Shown: one piece after another, positions 44,440 through 55,688 of the stretch | How positions within the stretch are numbered: the first letter of the stretch is position 1 | Layout of the letters: every line of letters begins with the position of its first letter | NCBI GenBank assembly: GCA_022432975.1 | Contig: CM039502.1 | Coordinates: 77,403,719-77,467,718, forward strand | Direction of reading: 5' to 3' | Source: Begonia masoniana | Taxonomy: Eukaryota; Streptophyta; Magnoliopsida; Cucurbitales; Begoniaceae | Length of the DNA: 64,000 nucleotides | Translations under genes and position numbers: made by a program | Notes under the pieces: generated by a model | What the model was told of the DNA's origin: nothing | Seen by the model: only the letters and a program-made list of their open reading frames with translations | The model's database searches: none

Positions 44440-46818
44440 TTAAGTCTGTATAGAAGTGAGAAATGAAGAAGGAAACGGAGGAGATGGAATATCCACAGTC
44501 CCTTCCAACATCAGAACCACTTTTTTGATCGACGGACGAATCGACGGCTCTTCTTGAATACACCAGAGCCCCACCTTAACCATCCGCTCCAGCTGATTCT
44601 TATCCACATCGTCTTGTCCCCTCACCAGCTTCTCCAGCTGATTGTCCGCAAAACAGTCAAAAACCAGGTTTTCCAGAATTATTTCTTCTGGGGGAAGATT
44701 CGTATCCAATTTCTGTCTGCAACAAATTATCTCCATTAACATTACTCCGTAGCTGTAGACATCTGCTTTCACTGTAATCGGTAAGTTCCTATGCCATTCT
44801 GGCGCGACGTACCCTCGTGTTCCTCTGACTCCTGTGTATGTTCTTGTTTGGTTGGAGTTTAAGAGTTTCGCTAATCCGAAGTCTGCGAGCTTTGCGCGTT
44901 TGTTCTCGTCCATTAGAATGTTTTCTGGTTTAATGTCGCAGTGGATTATCTGGGTATCGCATTCTTCGTGTAAATACAGAATTGCTCGAGCTATATCAAT
45001 GGCGGTTCGAATTCTTTCTTCCCAATCAGGTTTTCTTTCACCAGTGAAGAGGACATCCGCCAGTGATCCGTTGCTCATGAATTCGTATACTAAAAGTCTG
45101 TTCGTTCCGTCGTTACAGAAACCCAATAACTTTACCAGGTTTTTGTGGTGGGTTTTTCCAATCGTTTTCATTTCGTTTCGGAAATCTCTTTCGTTTTCCG
45201 CCATGACTTCTTTCCCCAATCTCTTGATAGCCACTGTTTTTCTGCTGCTATTTGATACAACTATCTCCCCTCTGAATACTGTTCCGAAAGCTCCTCTACC
45301 CACTTCGTCACGGAAGCCATTGGAGGCCGCTTCGAGCTCACTGTAACTGTAAGACCTCAGAGTCACATCTTCCACAAAACCTTCCTCTTCATTATCTGAA
45401 ATCTTCACCTGTTTCCAAAAGAGGCGTCTTCGCAGAAGAAATCCAGTGGCTGTAAAAACGGCGACTGAAACTGCTAAAATTGCTAAGCTGCTAATTAAAA
45501 TACTCAATTGTAGTCGTCTTCTTCCTCCTCCAACAGCCAATTTTACCTCGTCAACTTTTCTCCTTCCAGTTTTGACTATTGTAATGGAGAGCATCTCCTG
45601 ATGCTTATTTCCATTTCCAAATCGCAACGGAAGCTTCTGCATTTTACACTTCTGGTTTTCGTAAAACGCAACTTCGCAGTTACAATCTTTCAGACACTCG
45701 TCAGCACAATCTGTTTGCGAAATCAACGAGATAGTGGAAAAAGGGTTGTTTTCCCAAGTTACTCCCATCAATTCCTCTGTCGAATAAACCTGGCCGTTAT
45801 TTCTTTCACAGCCGTCGCTGTAATTTCTCCGGCAACCCAATTCCTTGTCGTTTTCATCGACGTAAACAAACTCGGGAAGACATCGGCAGAAAGTTTCTTG
45901 ACCGGCGAGAGTACAGAAAGAATTTAAGCCGCAGAGCCCCATTGAATCGCATCCATTTGTGGAAGAAACCCAATCGATTGACCAATCATCGTCTTGCTTA
46001 GTGCTGTGGGAATAGACTGTAAGTATTCCTCCGGGATCGATGGCGGCGCGGTAGAGATAGTTTTTGTAATCGGAGAGGTTGTTTCCGTCGTTAATGTTTT
46101 TAATGTTTGATTTGGTTGAATTGAGAAGATAAAGCTGACCGTTTGAATCCAGATTCAGACTAACGTCGGGTCCTGCGGTGTACGTTCCGGTATACCAGTA
46201 AGCGTACTCCTGGCTTGCTTCAGCGTCAAATGGATAAAGTACGAGGTTTCCGTCTGTCTGCATCGATAGCCTAAATTTGCCACTAGTTTGATCGGAATTG
46301 GAGACGCTGGAGACGAGGTTCTGGCCGGAGCGGAGACGTTGGCCGGGCAAAATGGTTTCGGTCGGGCGATCGAAGCTCTGCCAAATGATATTTGAATCTG
46401 CATCGTAGAGAACGAAGTTGCCGGAGTTGAGAATAGAAGCCATGAAAACTGGCTCCGGAGAATCCATTATTAGTTTCTTTCGAGCATCCTTCTGCTGCAA
46501 AACCAGCTTGCCGTCATCAGTTAGAATTACCTTAACGTCGTCCAACAACGGCGGATCGTCTCTATTTGCAGTCCAAACTACTGTTTTTTGTTTGATATTA
46601 TGAACCCAGATTCCGACAGCGAAGCCGTTTGCTTTCCTGTAAAACCCGAAGGCGAACTGGCCAGATTCAGAGACCAAAAAGGAGTTTCCGCCATTGGAAA
46701 ATGAGGTGGAGAGAGAAGAGCCCAGAGTCATGTTCGAGCTTGTTTGCTGGGCATAAGAAGCTACGAACAAGGAGGACGAAAGAAGAAGAAGAAGAAGCAA
46801 GAACAGTGCAGAAACCAT
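44440..46818 (-). CDS. LECRK3-like: G-type lectin S-receptor-like serine/threonine kinase, intact copy 3
   Basis: This is an intron-less plasma-membrane receptor kinase of about 792 aa. The open frame extends 27 codons further upstream (to 46899), but the Met at 46818 directly precedes a good signal peptide (MVSALFLLLLLLLSSSLFVA), so I chose it. Numbered from 46899, the order is bulb-type lectin domain (about 55-180), EGF-like cysteines (GCDSMGLCGLNSFC), PAN-like block (DCADECLKDCNCEVAF, about 410), transmembrane helix (about 456-480) and kinase (about 520-805). The kinase has GRGAFGTVF, VAIKRLGK, HCDIKPENILM, DFG and [10 protein letters not shown]. The Cys before the catalytic Asp makes it a non-RD kinase, the type often linked to immune receptors. 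The family resembles LECRK/RLK1 proteins; the ligand is unknown. Confidence 0.95.
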   Translation of the reverse strand: MVSALFLLLLLLLSSSLFVASYAQQTSSNMTLGSSLSTSFSNGGNSFLVSESGQFAFGFYRKANGFAVGIWVHNIKQKTVVWTANRDDPPLLDDVKVILTDDGKLVLQQKDARKKLIMDSPEPVFMASILNSGNFVLYDADSNIIWQSFDRPTETILPGQRLRSGQNLVSSVSNSDQTSGKFRLSMQTDGNLVLYPFDAEASQEYAYWYTGTYTAGPDVSLNLDSNGQLYLLNSTKSNIKNINDGNNLSDYKNYLYRAAIDPGGILTVYSHSTKQDDDWSIDWVSSTNGCDSMGLCGLNSFCTLAGQETFCRCLPEFVYVDENDKELGCRRNYSDGCERNNGQVYSTEELMGVTWENNPFSTISLISQTDCADECLKDCNCEVAFYENQKCKMQKLPLRFGNGNKHQEMLSITIVKTGRRKVDEVKLAVGGGRRRLQLSILISSLAILAVSVAVFTATGFLLRRRLFWKQVKISDNEEEGFVEDVTLRSYSYSELEAASNGFRDEVGRGAFGTVFRGEIVVSNSSRKTVAIKRLGKEVMAENERDFRNEMKTIGKTHHKNLVKLLGFCNDGTNRLLVYEFMSNGSLADVLFTGERKPDWEERIRTAIDIARAILYLHEECDTQIIHCDIKPENILMDENKRAKLADFGLAKLLNSNQTRTYTGVRGTRGYVAPEWHRNLPITVKADVYSYGVMLMEIICCRQKLDTNLPPEEIILENLVFDCFADNQLEKLVRGQDDVDKNQLERMVKVGLWCIQEEPSIRPSIKKVVLMLEGTVDIPSPPFPSSFLTSIQT

Positions 46819-46899
46819 TTTCAACAATCTCGAGCTATTCTTCTTCCTCTGGATTTCTGTCTGCAATATGAAGGGAACGAAACTAGAAGAAACGACCAT

Positions 46900-47466
46900 G
46901 GAAAGTCAAATTTGCAAAGTCAACGTCATACCACAGGGGAAATTATGAAATTCAAACTGACTATTGCAGTTGAGTCAAGGTTACAGACTGGCCTTCCGTT
47001 CAAAGAAGACGAAGAACATAAAAAAATAAAAAATAAAATAAAATAAAATAAAATAAACCGATACAGGGATCGATGAAAATGCACGTCGCTATTTGTTTAT
47101 AATTTACTTATGCAGATTATAATATATGATTGTGAATTCAGTGTTATTAATTTGCATTGGATCAACTGGTTTGGTAAGAAAAACTACTTTAAAACTGAGC
47201 CAATCTGCGTTTAAAATTTACCCAGGATTTAACTTTAAAGACGTAGAAATTAGGCAAAGCTTATATTGACAAACATGCACATAACTACAAATAAGACATG
47301 TATGTGAAGGGCAAATCAACCCATTTACTATTTGAAGGAAAAAAATTAAAGAAAAAGAAAAAAGGTGGGATCAACATCACAAAAAGATGTAGGCTTGGCT
47401 TTCCATCAGTATCTTGGCCTCAAACCAGAGTCATAATTTTAAATGGAAGGACTTACATCCATCTCC
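46900..47466. other. Upstream region of the intact kinase
   Basis: About 570 bp lie between the kinase and the end of the next gene fragment. It includes a (AAAAT)n run at 47033-47058. I see no convincing TATA box. Promoter elements for the minus-strand kinase should be here. Confidence 0.5.
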
Positions 47467-48116
47467 TTATGTTGGTATAGAAGAAGCAGGCGAGGTGGGC
47501 CTATCTGATCTTCGTGCATGCTGCCTGGAAACTGAGGACTTGTCTAACCCATAGATATTGTACTTCTCGTACACCCTTTTTCGGTTTTCTGACCACAATT
47601 CTCGGCTTGATTCTCTCCAAATCTTCTCCGGCTACACATGCATTTAAGTCGTTAATTTGATAGCCAAATAACCAATCTTTATGTAATATCAATCAATATT
47701 TATGTTGTCAGCTTTTTGTAGCCAGAAACACATGCATTTACATGCAGTTTTCATAAAAAAGGGTAGGAGTCTATTCAAAGAGTTCAACAAAAACAAAACC
47801 AGATTTTCTAATTATCGACGATCCAGATGTCGATGCCTAGGCTCAATGAAATGATCATTTTGCTTCTTTCCAATTGAAAATCACATGCAGAGAAATGAGA
47901 ACAAATGTAGCAAGATTTCAAGGGAAAGAGTAGGCCAAATTACCTGAAGCGCACTCGCTTAAGATCTCTCATTCCATCACGCAGTGCCTCAAGAGTAATA
48001 TATACACCAGGTTCGTATTGTTCAATCCATTCTGCCTCTACTTGATTTGAATTGGCAGCTAAATCAGCATTATTGGATCGTTCTTTGTTTTCATCAACAG
48101 CCTCTGACACACTAAC
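47467..48116 (-). pseudogene. BRX-domain 3' exons of a PRAF-type (RCC1/FYVE) gene, truncated
   Basis: Two minus-strand exons can be read. The upstream exon (48116-47944) encodes [12 protein letters not shown], then [20 protein letters not shown] and MRDLKRVRF, and ends at a good donor (CAG|GTAATT). The downstream exon (47631-47467), after TGTGTAG, joins in phase to give SRRRFGENQAEN..SENRKRVYEKYN and ends TSPASSIPT-stop. This is the C-terminal BREVIS RADIX domain as found in plant PH-RCC1-FYVE (PRAF) proteins. One base is missing in the expected WW codons (GAGAATTGTGGTCAG), which shifts the frame. Everything upstream is replaced at about 48120 by retroelement DNA. The combination of truncation and frameshift points to a pseudogene, unless the missing base is a sequencing error. 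Confidence 0.7.
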
Positions 48117-48120
48117 CTAG

Positions 48121-48632
48121 TTTATGTTATTGCATTTAGTTTATTTAAGCATTCCTAAGATCTTAGTATTTAATTACATCCCTTATTTCCTCTAAAGTAA
48201 TCAACTTTAATTTAAATAAATAAATTAAAATATCAAAATTTTAAAATTCAAATTAAGAGTTTCCCTCCAAAATTCTTAAAACTTAAAGTTAACACCTTTT
48301 TCTTATGACTTATCTTAAAACTTTAAGAACGTAAACTCTTAAGCATCCCTTACGTACAAATGGTGAAAACTAGGAGCGGTCTTAACCATGAACTTCTCCA
48401 AAATATCGGGGCAAACCGAGGCAAGGAGGTACCATCGATCGAACCGTCCACTCATCAAGAGGGTGAATCAAATATGCAAGGCCAAATCAATGGCTTGGTT
48501 AGATTGGTGGGTACCCTATCCCAACAACTTAAGGACGTGTCATTGGAATTAAATCAATTTCGAGAATTTCGAGAACAAATGTCCCGTAACCCTCGAAGGG
48601 ACCACCACTCAAGGGACACCTCCCAAGATTAA
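48121..48632 (+). mobile_element. Retrotransposon gag N-terminal fragment
   Basis: An AT-rich leader is followed by a frame at 48360 starting MVKTRSGLNHELLQ and including MQGQINGLVRLVGTLSQQL and basic residues. It looks like the start of a gag, possibly Ty3/gypsy, but I cannot place it firmly. It fuses at CTCCCAAGATTAATGGG into the middle of a copia LTR. The intact LTR reads GTCCCATGATTAATGGG, so the join has short homology on both sides. Confidence 0.5.
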
Positions 48633-49545
48633 TGGGATGCTTTCTTGAACTTTTGGATAAATATCTGAGTTGTTATGGAAACTTTCCTAAAGTGTCACAC
48701 GGAGTGTCACACAACCGAATTTGTTAAGATTTGTTTTCCTTATTTATTGCGGCGGTAAATCCGATTTTGTAACTGAACAAATTGAAGATATGGAAGTTAC
48801 CAAGGCTATTTAAGGTTTTGTTTTCTGTGAAAACTGATTGATGACGGAGTATTGTTTTACACGTGAGGAGGTTTTCTTCGTTTTTCCAAGCCGTCGGTTT
48901 TTCTTTCACTCCTTACGGTTCTGCGTATGGGTTGTGATTGTTTTACACACTCGACTTAATCTGTTTATTTCATCGTTTTATTGAGTGTGTTGATTATTGC
49001 ATCTAAAGACTTCGATCTGGTGTTCCAAGAGGTGTCCCAGGAGGCAATATTTTTTGTTCTTCATTGAAGCTCAGTCTCGGGAGGAGGCTGCATCCGAACT
49101 CGGGAGTATTTCTGTTTCTTAGACAAAGAGAGCTTGTCATTATTGATCGTGGGCGAGGGGATCTTGCCATAACACGGGTTTCGGGAGGAACCAACAACAA
49201 GGGGATCTTGTTGTTATCTAGATCTCGGGAGAGGTCGTTCTAAAGTCGAGGGGATCTCGTAAAAACAGTTTCCTTGGGGAAGTTAACTAGAGGCGGTGAC
49301 AAAGATAAGAGGGAGTCTTTATTTGTATAAGTCCGATTGTCTTGTAATTTCGTGAACTCAAAGAAATATTTTTATATCTGGGCGTGGCCCCGCAGACGTA
49401 GGCTGGTTGCCGAACTGCATTACCAACCTCCTATGTCATTTATTTCTGCGTTTTTATATTGGCCATTATTGCATTTATCATCGGTGTCACACGTAACACC
49501 CTGTAACATCCTGTGTGATACCGCATAACTAATTGTAATTTTTCA
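48627..49545 (+). repeat. 5' LTR of element 4 (truncated)
   Basis: It begins at GATTAATGGGATGC inside the LTR and ends TTTTTCA at 49545, followed by TTGGTATCAGAGCGGG. It matches 55996-56917 of the 3' LTR. Confidence 0.92.
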
Positions 49546-49615
49546 ATTGGTATCAGAGCGGGTCGCTTCTGTTTCTTAAGCGAGATCAGCGGGACAAGAT
49601 TATAGTTCGTGTGCG

Positions 49616-51384
49616 ATGGATTCTATGAAAGAAGGAGGTTCTACAATGCGTCCACCATTATTAGATAGGAGTAATTATGCTTATTGGAAGGCAAGGATGA
49701 GGGCATTCATTAAAGCTATTGACGAGAAGGCTTGGAGGTCTATTTTAACAGGTTGGAATCCACTATGAACACCGATGCAGAAGGAATTGTATCTCCAAAA
49801 CCCGAAGAAAATTGGACCACAAATGAGGATGCTTTGGCGAATAGTAATTCAAAAGCTCTCAATGCTATCTTCAATGGCGTTGATCCAATTCAGTTCAGAC
49901 TCATCTCTACATGTGAATCGGCAAAGAGGGCATGGGAAATTCTTCAAACCACCTATGAAAGAACATCTACGGTAAAGTTGTCTAAAATGCAAATACTAAC
50001 CACTCGATTTGAGAATTTAAAGATGCAGGAAGATGAGACTATTGGCGAGTTCAATGCCAAATTATGTGACATAGCTAATGAAGCGTTTGCTCTCGGTGAG
50101 ATGATTTCCGAAGAAAAACTTGTGCGAAAAACTCTACGGTCTTTGCCACAAAGATTTGCTTATAAAGTTACTGCCATTGAAGAAGCCAAAGATGTGTCTA
50201 ACATGAAGCTAGAAGAGTTGATGGGATCACTCAGAACTTTCGAAATGAATCTTGGAGGAGAGACCGAAAATAAGAAGGCAAAGGGAGTTGCTTTGAAAAC
50301 AGATGTACAGAATTATAACCAGCATGATGAAGATGACTTGGAGGAATCACTAGCCCTGCTTTCGAAGAATTTCAGCAGAGTTATGAAGAGATTTGGAAGA
50401 AATACTCGTGGTGTCAAGCAGGGTGTCACACACTTCAAAAATGGTTCTTCAAGCAACAAGAAGCAGAGAGAAGAAACTAATGTGTCTGATCAACCATTAA
50501 AGAATAAAGGTATTCAATGCAGAGAATGTGAAGGATTTGGGCATATACAGGCATAATGTGCTAACACCTTGAAGAAAAAGAAGAATTCTCTAAATGCAAC
50601 CTGGAGTGAGGATGAGTCAGAAAACGAAGATGAATTTCAGAGCAATCATGTGGCGCTTACTGGAAAGATAGAACATGAAGAAAACGGCAGTGTTATACGC
50701 GGTGTCACAGAAGGATTTTCTAGTAGTAATGATGAAGACGAAGAACCAGTCACAGAAGAAGATCTTATTGGAGAATATAAGTTTCTACATGAGAAATGGA
50801 TCGAGCTTGTTAAAGTAAATTAGGTTCTACACGCACAAATTAGAAATTTGAAAGATGAGAATAACAATCTTCAAAATGTTAGTGATGATTTGGAGACAAA
50901 GCTGAAAGCAAGTCAGGATAAAGCTAATGTTTTAACCAATGAGATAAGCCTCATGAAGAAGAATGTCAAAATGCTGAATTCGGGTTCTTCTAATCTCGAT
51001 GATATTTTAAATGTCGGCAAATCAAGCGTAAATTGGTTTGGACTGGGTTTTAAAGGTGAAAGCTCTGTTGCACAGACTGTTGCAGTAAAAGAAAATCGCT
51101 CTGTGATGAAATTTGTAAAGGCAAGTTCGGTGTCCCAGCCTGTGTCAGACAAGGGATTTGACTACAAAAGAAAGCAAGTTGCAAACAGAATGCCAAGAAC
51201 CAACAGAAAATCAAATTCCTATAACTTCTATCGTGCCTCAAGCAATAAAGGTAACAAATATGCCACTGTATGTCATTATTGCCAATGCCGAGGTCATATT
51301 CACCCTAAATGTTTTACTTATCTTGCAGATTGGGTACTGTTAGAAAGGCCTCTTCCTACAGATTCCCGTATCAGAAATGGGTGA
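49616..51384 (+). pseudogene. gag: Element 4 gag (frameshift and stops)
   Basis: Starts MDSMKEGGSTMRPPLLDR. A deletion near 49757 (WNPL for WNPP) shifts frame. A TAA at 50554-50556 falls within the knuckle CRECEGFGHIQA, and a TAG at 50821-50823 replaces a Gln in the coiled coil. The region KNVKMLNSGSSNLDDILNVG and the second knuckle CHYCQCRGHIHPKC follow. A small deletion near 51328 shifts the frame again before pol. Confidence 0.88.
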
Positions 51385-54300
51385 TGAAATCAAATTTGAA
51401 ATGTAATGTTACACATCTTTCACTAAAGGCAATCGGAACTGATGCATGGTATTTTGATAGTGGCTGTTCTAGACATATGACAGGTGAAGAGAGATACTTG
51501 AAGGATATTGTATCCTGAATTCGTGGGAAAAGTTACATTCGGCAACGGTGTCACATCGGATGTCATTGGCAGGGGAACGTTTGATGTTCCTGGTTTACCA
51601 AAGTTGAGTAATATTTTATTGGTAAATGGTTTGAAGTCCAACCTAATCAGTATTAGCCAGCTTTGTGATCAAGATCTGAATGTGCAATTTACGAGAGAAA
51701 GATGTGTTGTGTCTGATCAAAACAAAAATTGTGTTATTGAAGGAGTTAGATCATCGAACAATTGTTATCTTATTTATTCCTTGTCTACCTGCCTTCGGTC
51801 GAGTATGGAAGACACTATCTTATGGCATAGAAAGTTAGGACATGTTAATTTCAGAATGATGGAGAAGATTATTTCGAAAGGTGCTGTCCGAGGAATTTCT
51901 GCCTTAAAGTTTGATGAAGACAAATTATGCAGACCATGTCAAATCGGAAAGCAAACCAAGGTGTCACACCCGATGTCCCAATCATTCGTGACTACCCATG
52001 TGCTTAAACTGCTCCACATGGATATAATAGGGCCAATGCCTGTTGAAAGTATTGGCGAAAAACGGTATGTCTTCGTTACAGTTGATGATTTTTCACGATA
52101 TACATGGGTAGAGTTTCTAAGAGAAAAGTCCGACACGTTTAAAGTTTTCAAATCAATGTGCACTCGTCTCCAACAGGAAAAAGATTGTGTTATTATGAAG
52201 ATCATACGTATCCGAAGTTACCATGGAAGAGAGTTTGAAAATTCTGAATTCTCGGATTTCTGTAAACATCTCGAAATTGCTCATGAATTCTCGGCACCAA
52301 AAACTCCTCAACAAAACGGAGTCGTTGAAAGGAAGAATCGTACATTGGCAGAGATGACTCGAGTAATGCTACGTGAAAGAGATGTTCCTCAAAAATTCTG
52401 GGCTGAGGCTATGAATACAGCTTGTTATACCATTAATCGGGTGTATCTCCGTGGCAAAACTTCTATGACACCCTATGAGATATGGAAAGGTAAAACTCCA
52501 AATCTTAATTATTGTCATCCGTTTGGCAGCCTTTGCTTTGTGTTGAATGACAGGGAACACAGGGGGAAACTTGATCCCAAGAGTGATGAGGCAATCTTTC
52601 TCGGTTATGCTACAAATAGTCGTGCCTATCGGGTTTACAACAAAAAAACTCGAACTGTCATCGAATCTGCAAATGTTCAAGTGGACGACTCTCTGGACAC
52701 AACTCATAATCCAAAAGATGATGCAGACCAAATTTTAAATAATGAAGGCACTAGTGTTCCACCCGGTGTCACAGAGGGTGTCTCAGGCGGTGTCCCAGAT
52801 CAAACAGAGACTGTTGATGAAGTAGAAGCTGATATCACATGCCACAAACAACCATCTACACGTGTTTAGAAGAATCATCCTACAGATGAGATTATTGGTG
52901 GTTTGAATGATGGTATACGAACCAGAGATAAGCCGAGGGTGAATTATCGAGACATGATCCAAATGGCATGCTTTACTTCAACGATCGAGCCAAAGAATGT
53001 GAAAGAAGCATTGCTAGATGAGTACTGGATAGGAGCTATGCAAGAAGAACTCAGCCAATTCTCCCAAAATCAAGTTTGGGACTTAGTACCGTGTCCTCCC
53101 GATGTGAATGTTATTGGTACTAAGTGAATTTACAAAAACAAAACTGATGAGCATGGCAACATTATTCGCAACAAAGCTCGGCTAGTTGCTCAAGGGTATT
53201 CTCAGATTGAAGGGATTGATTTTCATGAAATATTCGCTCCGGTTGCTCGTCTTGAATCTATTCGGCTTTTATTGTCTATTGCTTGTGTTATGTGGTTCAA
53301 GTTATATCAAATGGATGTGAAGAGTGCGTTCCTCAATGGGTTTCTAAATGAATAAGTTTATGTTGCTCAACCAAAGGGTTTTGAAGACCCTCATCATCCC
53401 GAGTATGTTTATAAGTTGAAGAAGGCATTATATGGGCTTAAACAAGCTCCTCGTGCATGGTATGAACGACTCACGCAATATCTATTAACCAAGGGATATG
53501 AGCGAGGGGGAGTAGATAAAACCCTTTTCATTCGCCGTGACAAAGATCAGTGTTTACTCGCTCAAATATATGTTGATGACATAGTGTTTGGCTCGGTGTC
53601 ACAAGAAATGGTGGATGAGTTTGTAGCTCAAATGACCGACGAATTCGAGATGAGTATGGTTGGAGAACTCATTTATTTTCTTGGACTTCAAATTCAGCAA
53701 GAAAAGAATTGTATTTTTATCTCCCAAGCCAAATATGCGAAGAATTTATTGAAAAAATTCAAGCTCGAGAATGCACGCCCGAGTAGAACACCCCTTGGGA
53801 CACACGAGAAAATCTCTAAAGATGAAAAGGGAGTTGCTGTTGATCCGCGTCTATATAGAAGCATGATTGGAAGTCTACTATATCTTACTGCCAGTCGACC
53901 AGATATTTGTTATAGCGTGGGTTTATGCGCTCGATTTCAAGCCAATCCGAGGGAGTCACACCTTGTGTCGGTAAAATGATTTCTAAAATATGTTGGTGGA
54001 ATAACTAATTATGGCATCTGGTATTCTTTTGATTCTAATGCAAATCTGGTGGGTTATTGTGACGCTGACTGGGCAGGAAGTTCCGATGATCGAAAAAGTA
54101 CTCGGGTGGATGTTTTTATATTGGACACAACTTAGTGTCATGGTTTAGCAAGAAGCAGAACTCTATTTCTTTATCTACAGCCGAGGCAGAGTATATAGCA
54201 GCAGGTAGCAGCTGTACGCAGCTTCTTTGGATGAAACAAATGATGAAAGACTATGGTGTCACACAGGGTGTCATGACCCTCTACTGCGATAATTTGAGTG

Positions 54301-54511
54301 CAATCAATATTTCTAAAAATCCTGTTCAGCATTCACGGACAAAGCATATTGATATACGACATTATTTTATTCGATCTCTTGTGGAGGACAAAGTTATTAA
54401 TTTGGAGCATATGGTGACCGAAAAACAAATTGCCGATATTTTCACCAAGGCATTAGATGGTGTACGATTTGAAGAGCTGAGGTCTGCCCCTAGGCCTCTG
54501 TGTTATGTAAG
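51385..54511 (+). pseudogene. pol: Element 4 pol (stops and frameshifts)
   Basis: Protease (YFDSGCSRHMTGEER), integrase and RT/RNase H are all recognisable. One base is inserted near 51511. In-frame stops are TAG for Gln at 52867, TGA for Trp at 53125-53127, TAA for Glu near 53353 and TGA for Trp at 53977-53979. One base is lost near 54103 in KSTSGG. Integrase has SYHGREFEN where the catalytic Asp of SDHG is expected, a missing key residue. RT keeps YVDD, and RNase H keeps DADWAG and AEAEY. Confidence 0.9.
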
Positions 54512-54769
54512 CTGGTTATTGCTTTTATTTATTTTTTTTAAAAAAATCGCACTTGCATTAGGCGTTTGTTTTTATTTTGCTCATCCTCTGTTGAAAGTGA
54601 TCATTCTGGATATTATTCTATGGAGCAACACCGTATGCGACATGCTAAATTCTGACTATTCTCATTAAATATTGGAAGTCTATTTTTAATGAAGTTTGGA
54701 GCATCGTTATTATATTGGGTTTATATCCTAACTTGCAGAGATCTGAATTATTCTTCAAAGATTCATTAT

Positions 54770-55400
54770 ACTGGTTTATGGAGGAGATTAGGAATAGCTA
54801 CAAGCTTTTGGCAAGTGATCAAGTTAATGTTCTGGAAGGTGTTCCTGAGGGTGTTCCAGCTTTTGACAATGTTTCTAATTCTTCTGATTCTGATTCTGAT
54901 TCTGCATTGTTATTTTTTTTTTGAAGATACTTGAAGGTGAGTTGAAATTTTTGAATGATCAGCAAATGGTAATCGAAGATAGAAAATGAAAAGATAGTTG
55001 TTATTAGATACTTGATGACCTTGTCAGAAAAATGTCTGCTAAAGATGCTGCTGGTGATATTTTCGAGAGAAAGAAAGTTGCTAATGTGAAGGAACAAGTT
55101 AAAGGGACCAAAATTGTTGAAAAGTCAAGAGTTTCCATTGATGTCACTGGGGGTGTCAGATGTATCTTGACCCATAGAAAAGAATTTCCAGCTTCATAAC
55201 TTACGGATAAGTATGAGATTCTTGATACCGACTTCTCATGAAACTGGTGTTAACAGGACAATAGCGGCTTTGCTGTTCAAAATTGAAAATTCAATATCTT
55301 TTGTTTTTATTTGACCAAATTATGACACATGAAGACGGCATGAATACACAATTAGCTCTCCCATTTCTCTTTCTTATATATGGCGATTCTGGTGCTTATC
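54770..55400 (+). pseudogene. Element 4 extra ORF remnant
   Basis: Decayed but collinear with element 3: EEIRNSYKLLASDQVNVLEG, VPEGVPAFDNVS, then an acidic/basic stretch (AAGDIFERKKVANVKEQVKG), then SRVSIDVTGGVRCI. Several stops interrupt it. The site near 55118 is the unoccupied version of the place where solo LTR B entered element 3. Confidence 0.6.
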
Positions 55401-55688
55401 TGAATATTATATATTCCTGATTTTGGCTATCTCTCTATTGTGATTATTTGGTGATTATGATGCTTTTATAGAGGTTGATATTCTCTGATATACATGTTTG
55501 TCCTTTTATGGCAAAAAGGGGGAGTATTTTGGATTTATGGTGATATGCTCTGATCTCTTATGATGATATATTATGAGTGATATGTTTTATGATGATTGAA
55601 GTCTCAATTCAGGGGGAGTTACTTTCAGGGGGAGTTCTTGAAATTATTACTTATATTGATTTTGCCAAAAAATGCCAAATGGGGAGAT
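55401..55688 (+). other. Element 4 polypurine tracts upstream of the 3' LTR
   Basis: The tracts are AAAAAGGGGGAG (about 55511-55522), CAGGGGGAGTT twice (about 55610 and 55627) and ATGGGGAGAT abutting the LTR (55679-55688). This gives at least four guanine-rich polypurine runs in under 200 bp. Confidence 0.75.

Noticed and set aside
47501..47692. 63-codon minus-strand frame
   Set aside because: It runs out of frame over the BRX exon and into the intron; the spliced reading gives the recognisable domain.
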